The notes under the pieces were generated by a model. It did no database searches. It was given only the letters and a program-made list of their open reading frames with translations, and was not told the origin of the DNA. Positions 57,848 through 64,000 of a DNA stretch of 64,000 nucleotides are shown piece after piece (position 1 is the stretch's first letter; every line of letters starts with the position of its first letter). Source of the stretch: Galeopsis tetrahit (lineage: Eukaryota; Streptophyta; Magnoliopsida; Lamiales; Lamiaceae); assembly GCA_963675135.1 (NCBI GenBank), contig OY776125.1, forward strand, positions 46,344,513 through 46,408,512. The letters are read 5' to 3'. Made by a program: the position numbers and the translations under genes.

Positions 57848-58606
57848 ATTGCTCAAGAAGACACCCAAGCTCCCACTCAAGCTCCTGCCAAAAGTCTACA
57901 GATCACTGCCTCTATAGAACAAGTTCCTGAGAAGAGGATGACAAGGAAAAGGAAGGCAGATGAGCAGGCAGATGACCAAGCTCAGAAGTCAAGCAAGAAG
58001 TCAACTCCAGCAGAGCCTACTGCAGAAGAGAAAGAGGCTTTAGAGCTGAAGAAAAGAAAAGAGCTTGAAGCTCAAGAGCTTAAGCAAAAGAAGCTAAAAG
58101 ATGCGAAAGCAGTCAAAGCCAAATTTGACAGGAAGATAGCCAAACTCAGGAAAGCTCTCAAGGACAAAGCATTGAAAGAAAATGCTATGGCACAGAAAGA
58201 TAAAGTCCTGGTGTTTGATAGCAACTATGTGGATTATTTAGCCCTTCAAGATGAACTACCAAGGTGGTATCCTCTAAAGAAGAAGTGGCAAATTCAACAC
58301 CACATTGTACGAAAATTTGGTCCTCTCCCAACCTATGAAGATGAATTCTTCCAGTTCAATCAATTCATGAACATTGAAGATCAAGAGTTCTGGAAAGAAG
58401 TAGTCAAGACAGCTAAAGAACTTGACAACTGCAGAATCCTAACTCCTGAAGAACCCAAATGGGATCCTCCCACTCTGGATTCTGGAAGAACAGACTTGAT
58501 TGAAGTCAAAAGGATTCTAGAGAAGATCTATGAAGAGGAGAATGTTACAGACCTGCAGCACATGGAAGAAGTTCGAACTCGTCTGTACCTTGCCTTCCGC
58601 ATCTAA
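57848..58606 (+). CDS. continuation frame after the stop (253 codons)
   Basis: Same frame as the preceding protein, open from directly after its TAA; the first internal ATG is at 57938. Lys/Glu-rich coiled coil (KELEAQELKQKKLKDAKAVK) then a compact end with LQDELPRWYPLKKKWQI, HHIVRKFGPLPTYEDEFFQF and a final TRLYLAFRI. Probably the C-terminal part of the same product, separated by one nonsense codon. It could be programmed readthrough or simple damage. Unrecognised domain. Confidence 0.55.
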   Translation: MAQEDTQAPTQAPAKSLQITASIEQVPEKRMTRKRKADEQADDQAQKSSKKSTPAEPTAEEKEALELKKRKELEAQELKQKKLKDAKAVKAKFDRKIAKLRKALKDKALKENAMAQKDKVLVFDSNYVDYLALQDELPRWYPLKKKWQIQHHIVRKFGPLPTYEDEFFQFNQFMNIEDQEFWKEVVKTAKELDNCRILTPEEPKWDPPTLDSGRTDLIEVKRILEKIYEEENVTDLQHMEEVRTRLYLAFRI

Positions 58607-58816
58607 AGATCAGAAGACCTGATGAAGACTACTTTCAAAGCTTTAAAGAAACTATTACTTGTAATCTGTAAAAGCTCTAAATATAATCAAGTTTAGTTCT
58701 CTTTGATTTCAAGACAAACTCTCATTGTCTTCATCAAATACTTCAGTTTTTATGAAGTTTATAAACTCTTATCTTAATTACTAAGAGCATTTATCAAATA
58801 TAGTTTTGGCTTCATC

Positions 58817-58830
58817 AAAAAGGGGGAAAT
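58817..58830 (+). promoter_or_regulatory. polypurine tract
   Basis: AAAAAGGGGGAAAT directly before the 3' LTR; primer for plus-strand DNA. Confidence 0.92.
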
Positions 58831-60276
58831 TGTTGGGATGTAAATTCACCCTAAGCCCCACTTGATGTTAGAATAGTTTTGATGGCCAAAACACTTAGAG
58901 TTTATAAATGTAATAGGATCAGCTAACTTTGTATAGATCAGCTTAGACTAGTCTTGTGTGATCAACTGTATAGATATCAGCTGATTAGCACAATCCCGGC
59001 TTACATGCGCTCCCTCAAGATGAGAAGAGTAGAAGACATGAAGACTAGAAGATCCTTGAAGGCCAGTTAAGTAAGGTGCTTGTATACCTACTTGACTGAT
59101 GGAGTCAAAGATTGAAGATGGCCTAAAGCAACACAAATTATTCATAGATCAGACGAGTGTTACTCGACTGATATCAGAAGACAGAAGACCTAAGGCCAGA
59201 AGAGTAGTCAGAAGACTAGTAGTACAGATCAGAAGACTATGTTCTCTTCCAAGACTCGGCTGATTCCCAAAGTCATCTTGCAATTCAAATGAAGACCTAC
59301 CTTATTTAGAAGATTGACATGATCCCAGGATTGGAGCAATCAAGCAGCTGGAATCAAGGAATCAAGCCACATATGGAAAGATTGTCCCAACGGCTAGTCA
59401 ACTCCAACGGCTAGTTGCAAGCAATCACCATTATAAATACAAGAGGATGAGAAATCACAAGCAAGAGATCACATTGAGAGAATTCAACAAGCCAAGCAAG
59501 CAATCAAGCAAAAGCCATACTGTTCTAAGAATTCTCCAAGAGCCCAGAAAGCATTAGAATACTTTTAGCTCTTAAGTGATTTCTATCCAACCCATAAGAA
59601 CCTGAAACCTGTTCATATTGTATATCAATTGTTTTAGGCATAGTGGTTAAGCAATTTATAAGCTTGAACCATTAGTTGGATACACTTCAAAAACCCCAAA
59701 CCCTCTCCGAAAGGTTAAAGTTTTTGAAACCCTCAAAGTGCAAGTGCTTACAATCACTTGTGGAGACCGTAGCTGTTAGGACGACTCAGATCTCAAAGTC
59801 CTATCCTTGGGACTATAAAGGTCAAGACCCTTGTAATTTGTGGTAAATTAAAGGGATTAAACATCACGTTAGGACGTGAGAGTGGACGTAGGATCGTATA
59901 TCCGAACCACTATAAACCTGGTGTTATTTACTTACTGCACTTTACATTCTGTCATTTCATTAACTATTATATAGTGCATACTGTGATTTCAACATTCTTC
60001 AAAACAAGGCCACAACTTTCAAACCAGCATCAGCTGAGTACTTTCATTAAAGAAAACAAGTTAACACTTTCTTAAGAATCTATAAGAACGAGTCTAATCA
60101 AGGCCTACCATAATTCCGCATACAACCTCTTCATTATAGTCATCTGGACCAGCAGACTTGTAGTCCAGTTGACATAGCAATCAGAAGAGGTTCCCAACTC
60201 GCTTGAAAAAGTTTTAAAGTCTATTCACCCCTCCCCTAGACTTTAATCCCATTCACTACTCGTTCAGGGACCAACA
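58831..60276 (+). mobile_element. 3' LTR of the Sirevirus-like element (1446 bp)
   Basis: TGTTGG...CCAACA; nearly identical to 43629-45076. The two-base length difference is the CT missing in CTCCCCTAGAC. Confidence 0.95.
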
Positions 60277-60458
60277 ACGCCGCCGCTCCGGCTCTCCCTC
60301 GACTGTCGTGGCCCACCCCCAACGCTCGCCGCCGCTCAGGCTTGCCCTCGGCCGTCGCGGCCCTACCAAAAATACTCCAGCGCCCAACCCTTAGCGCTCG
60401 GACCGTCGCAGCCCACCCCCAGGTTTGTTTTGTTATTTTTTTTTTCATTTTTTTCAAA

Positions 60459-60534
60459 CCATTATTGATTGCCCAAAAACTCTCTTATCGATAACCTATT
60501 GTCGACGAGAATGTTTTTGGGCAATCAATAATGG
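60459..60534. repeat. perfect 22-bp inverted repeat (hairpin) in the MULE-like MITE
   Basis: Arms 60459-60480 and 60513-60534 (CCATTATTGATTGCCCAAAA and complement) around a 32-base loop that itself pairs partly (TCTC...GAGA). Confidence 0.92.
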
Positions 60535-60575
60535 TCGAAAATTTCATTTTTTTTTTAAATTTTATTTCGAAATTT

Positions 60576-60710
60576 GGTCGACAAATCAGTGTCGACCGGA
60601 GTATTTTTGGTCGACAAACCAGTGTCGACCGGAGTATTTTTGGTCGATAAACCAGTGTCGACCGGAGTATTTTTGGTCGACAAACCAATGCCGATTAGGA
60701 GTGTTTATTT
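60576..60710. repeat. four tandem 33-bp units, each a small palindrome
   Basis: Units start at 60576, 60609, 60642 and 60675. Each holds GGTCGAC, eight bases, then GTCGACC, followed by GGAGTATTTTT; the fourth is decayed. Being a multiple of three they give a repeated 11-residue frame on both strands, which I do not take as coding. Confidence 0.93.
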
Positions 60711-60943
60711 AAAAAATTGAGATTTTTTTTCTAAATTTTAGGTGGTGGCGGCGTCGGTGGCGGCGACGGCTGTCTAATTAGAGGGTTAGGGTTTTGTTTT
60801 AAATGGTAGGGGAGTGTATGTATCTAATATAATTTAGTAAAAGGGCAAAATTGATATTATATATATATATATTGAATTAATAAAAATGAAGGGGAGTGTA
60901 TTAAACAAAGTTGGAGGGGTATATACCCCAAACCTAATTAAAT

Positions 60944-61600
60944 TACTTTTAAAAAAATTAGTCCAAACAGAACCTACCCGAGTCCAACCCAAAATCTAAT
61001 CAGCCCAAAATTTGTCCAAACCAATTAAAAATCTAACATGGTCCCAAATACAATATTGCATAGTGAACATCTCGAGATTCAATTTTCAAACCAGTCCAAC
61101 CTGCGAATCTACTCCATGGAAGCTTCGCGATCACGTTCGCGACATTAACTCATTCACGATGGCAACGACGATACCACGGAGTGCAAGGTGGCGAAAAAAA
61201 TATGGAAAAAACTACAGAGGTGCAAGGCGAGGACAACTGTGAGGTAATTTGGAAAGGAAGATAGACAAAGTTCGGTGAGTAATAGGGTTTGATTTTAGTA
61301 ATAATTAATACTGTTACATACATTAGTCTATGCCTTGTTTATTTTGCATGTTATATTTTATTTTTGACTGACAAAGTGGATATCTATGTGTTCTTTTTTC
61401 AATGTTTCAATGTTGCCTTGTTTAAGGTTGTGTAGTAAATTTGATTTATTCATTTATAGACAATTCATGTTGTTTGATGATTATATGTTAATGGGGATGC
61501 AGAAATCGGCGCCTAGGCGTAAAAAAACAACCGAATTTTGGTTAGTCAGACACATTTCTGCGGCAGGGCATCTGGGCGGCCCTAGGTGGACTCTATAGAG
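60944..61600. other. unrecognised intergenic region
   Basis: 61010-61250 is of mixed composition with a 76-codon frame of no known type. No feature can be supported. Confidence 0.4.
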
Positions 61601-61772
61601 AAACAATGAATAGGGAAATTATATTTTCATTGAATGAATGTAAAGGATTACATGAGAGAGTATTTATAGATACAAAACATATCTAATATATATCTCAAAT
61701 CTAGATTAAATAAGGAAAGTTAACATAAATACAATATATAATATATATGAAATATATTATATATCCAATACG
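61601..61772 (-). mobile_element. copia-like LTR fragment with polypurine tract
   Basis: Minus strand: CATCTTGAGGGGACG, then TATTGGATATATAATATATT, a TATA-like CTATAAATACTCTC and an end near CCCTATTCATTG. This is the pattern of short-LTR Ale-type copia ends. First LTR base decayed (TA for TG). No coding part adjacent. Confidence 0.5.
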
Positions 61773-61859
61773 TCCCCTCAAGATGTTCTGAACTTAGAGT
61801 GCGAGTGTGTATAGCAGATTAAGATTACAAACCTATTGATTGCTTAAATCAACTGGTTA

Positions 61860-63228
61860 GTTGGAAAGCTATCTCAACAGCTAAGGTGCGGAAATGTGTA
61901 GGCCCTAAATGTTTAGACTCGTGGGTATTTTATGAAAACCTTTTTAAAAATAGATGAGTAATATCAACTGATATATGATATCTGCTGATTTATAAAACTT
62001 ACACTTAGTAGGATTTTGACTCTTTTAAAAATGTATGTTTTACAAAGTATGAATAGTATGTATGTATAAATAATAAGAATGATATATAGAAAGTAAATAA
62101 AACAATAAAGAACACAAGTATTTATAGTGGTTCAAATTTCAATATCATACGTCCATTCTCTCTAATCAGATAGAGAAATTCACTATCTTACTAAGTTTAT
62201 AGTCCCAAGAGAAGACTTGTGATCGAGATTCTCAACTACTTTCTGAGAATACGGATCTACTGTTGGTTAGGAAATAAGTATCCTTTACAATTGGTTCTAA
62301 ACTGGAAATGTAAAGTATGACTATAACCAGCTCAATGTGTTCGAAACACACTACTAAATCTAAGCACTAAAGATAGGATTCTTTATGTAGACATAGGATT
62401 GGAAACTTAAAGCTAATGATAGAAAATCTTTGAAGGCTCTAAAGAACTCGATACTTAAAATGTTTTTAGAAAGCTTGTTCTTGAGATCAGCTGAATTCTG
62501 GGAGTTCTTGCGTGGGAGTTTCCGGTACCTTGTTCCAAAGAACAAGTGTTGTATTTATAGAGGATTTGAGCTTCAAACTAGCCGTTGCAAACAAATCTTC
62601 TAAGTATGGTCGAGATCTTCATGGAGTTGATGTTTGTTCTTCAAGCTGGTACGATATTACCATAAAAGGTAATGTGCATTTAATGCTTCGTACTTCCACT
62701 GACATATATCTGAATGGCCTAGTTCAAGTCAACTTTGTAGCTTCGTTGTTGATGTGCCATTGGTCCATATAAGCTAAGTTGTTGAACAACTGTCTTGTCT
62801 TTTGTTTGAGCAATTCAGAGCTAGTCCGACATTCTCTTTATCTTCTGTTATCATTGCCTCTTCTTCCATATCATAGTATCATAAATGAACTAACACTTCT
62901 TCAAGGTATGTTCATCATAAATACTAACTGTCATCTGAAATTCAGATGAGCTTGACTTTAATGCACTTTGAGGCTTCTTCACAGGCAAGATCAGGTGAGC
63001 TCAAATCTGCTTAATGCTCTTCTGAACTTGATTGCAGATTATCATATAGTTACTTTCAGTCTATAAGGCATATAACAACCTTTATATCTGATTTCACAGC
63101 TCTAGTGTCTTCTAGTCTTCAGTCTTCTACTCTTTAAGTCTTGAGTGAGTGTGTGTTTGTTCAGATGAGGTATCAGCTGCTATACATACAGCTGATCCCT
63201 CAAACTTAGACTAAGACATATACATTAC
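61860..63228 (-). mobile_element. Sirevirus-type LTR fragment, minus strand
   Basis: Read on the minus strand it has a TATA-like CTCTATAAATACAAC (near 62546), AGTAGATC, CTTGGGACTATAAA, GAGAATGGACG and GAACCACTATAAATACTTGTG, in the same order as the solo LTR at 51848-53484. Both ends are unclear. Confidence 0.55.
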
Positions 63229-63917
63229 TGTTGGGAATAAAATGAGATTTTGATTAAGATACCAAAACCCATTAAGACATGTCATGATAGATAAGTCAAA
63301 ATTGATAAGTATGTTTCAGGAATTTTGGAACATATAGATCAGGCTAGTTGAACAGCTGACATGTTAGGCAGCTCATAGATGTTTAGATGCACAAGTTGAG
63401 GGGGAACACTAGGTTAGAAGATTACAAGAATCAAGTTCCTCAAGGCTCAGAATCAGAAGACCTTAACCCTGCTGATAGCTAAATTCAGAAGAGTTCAATA
63501 ATGCTGATAGCAGAATCATCATAGTAGGATCAGAAGAGTCAACCTCTCTGAATGACCAATGTTAGAAGATCACATCATTTGACCAAGCCTACTGACAAGA
63601 ACTGTATTGAAGATCAAAAGAGATGTCCAACAGAGTTGATCAGCACAAAAGAGTTCAAATTCAGTCTAAGCCAAGAGACAACTATGCTGATGAGGTTAAC
63701 TTCACTGATATGGAAGATACACACTTAGAAGAGATTCAAGATTGATTCAGTGAAGATGAGGAGCCAACTCAACTGAAGAAGCTAGCCAACACTGCTGATA
63801 GCCAAGTCAGCTGATAAGATTGAGTACATATCAATCCTGATGATAAGGAATGCTGTCCTTAATCATGGATCAATGATCAGGAAGAATGTCTTCATGCTTG
63901 ACTGTTGAATCTACAAG
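63229..63917 (+). mobile_element. Sirevirus-type LTR start, plus strand
   Basis: Starts TGTTGGGAATAAAATGAG and has the ATACCAAAAC and AGAAGA/CTGATAGC-rich U3 typical of these LTRs. Runs to the hAT-like end at 63918. It abuts the minus-strand LTR head to head. Confidence 0.55.
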
Positions 63918-64000
63918 TAGGGGTGTAAGTGAGTTGCGCCTACTCACGAGCCGACTCGAAAAAAGATCGAAATCGACTCGAAGTTAATTGAGTCGAGTTT
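63918..64000. mobile_element. start of a hAT-like MITE, cut by the window edge
   Basis: TAGGGGTGTAAGTGAG followed by repeated GACTCGA-type words. Same terminal sequence class as the CCGGACCGG family but with a different subterminal repeat. Confidence 0.55.

Larger units (their letters stand above)
43629..60276 (+). mobile_element. Sirevirus-like Ty1/copia element, 16.6 kb, young
   Basis: LTRs 43629-45076 and 58831-60276, initiator-Met primer site, gag, full pol, a long extra coding region, then a polypurine tract. Flanks TCGCC and ACGCC agree at four of five positions, as for a 5-bp duplication. Nested insertions: hAT MITE 46449-47064 and solo LTR 51848-53484; without them about 14.4 kb. The long gag with coiled coil, large size and extra region after pol suggest the Sirevirus group (inference). 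The stops and hAT insertion make this copy defective in gag. Confidence 0.9.
43256..60934. mobile_element. MULE-like MITE (about 1.0 kb) split by a 16.6-kb copia element
   Basis: Left end GGGATGGGGGTATATATCCC and right end GGGGTATATACCCCAAACC are inverted partners. The match continues inward for about 140 bases (CTTTGTTTAATACACTCCCC, TTATTAATTCAA, TTTGCCC, GATACATACAC). TAATTAAAT is duplicated exactly at 43247-43255 and 60935-60943. Own sequence: 43256-43628 and 60277-60934. The interior is pyrimidine/G+C-rich (43400-43628, 60277-60420) and has a hairpin and 33-bp repeats on the right. The low-complexity Pro/Ala/Leu frame at 43254-43652 is not a gene. Confidence 0.88.

Noticed and set aside
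60425..60712. Frame with a repeated 11-residue unit (WSTNQCRPEYF)
   Set aside because: Produced by a 33-bp tandem repeat in a non-autonomous MITE; the minus strand is equally open.
1..64000. tRNA, rRNA or CRISPR features
   Set aside because: None recognised by eye; the regular repeats seen are transposon or minisatellite repeats without the spacing of a CRISPR array.

Overview
This is a eukaryotic, A+T-rich plant nuclear window. Spliced genes with GT/AG introns, 3'-UTR-less compact exons, plant-type LTR retrotransposons, MULEs, hAT and Stowaway MITEs and a Helitron all point to a eudicot. The proteins suggest a core eudicot; a Lamiales origin is only a weak impression from the HDR fragment.

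Only two loci look like intact host genes, both on the minus strand. One is an eight-exon MATE/DETOXIFICATION transporter (12955-15362) whose 5'-UTR intron (15382-16789) is filled with MITEs. The other is a three-exon LEA_2-domain membrane protein (30338-32120). Broken host-gene pieces are also present: a short-chain dehydrogenase fragment (5884-5990), exon 1 of the plastid isoprenoid enzyme HDR/IspH (21124-21394) and a piece of a gene with the CxPPKNALLLMRCRSDP motif (about 20380-20620).

The rest is layered transposons. 1-2636: 3' end and LTR of a Ty3 element, abutting a 5'-truncated Ty1/copia element (2640-5880). 6570-7309: decayed Sirevirus-type LTR. 7447-11009: MULE transposase gene, itself hit by a long-TIR MULE MITE and a Stowaway. 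17880-22190: tandem arrays, one split by another MULE MITE. 22328-29336: decayed MULE containing a chromovirus (23000-28686), which contains a hAT MITE (25385-25889). 33520-38892: a 5.4-kb non-autonomous Helitron (minus strand) carrying a 1.5-kb foldback element.

43256-60934 is the most striking block. A MULE-like MITE with a perfect 9-bp target duplication was split by a 16.6-kb Sirevirus-like copia element (43629-60276). That element has LTRs differing at only about seven sites, an intact pol, a gag broken by a stop and a hAT MITE, a complete nested solo LTR (51848-53484), and after pol a further long coding region (954 plus 253 codons, separated by one stop) preceded by its own TATA-like sequence. 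61600-64000 holds LTR fragments and the start of another hAT-like element.

Boundaries given with matching target-site duplications are direct reads; family names rest on recalled motifs, not on database searches.
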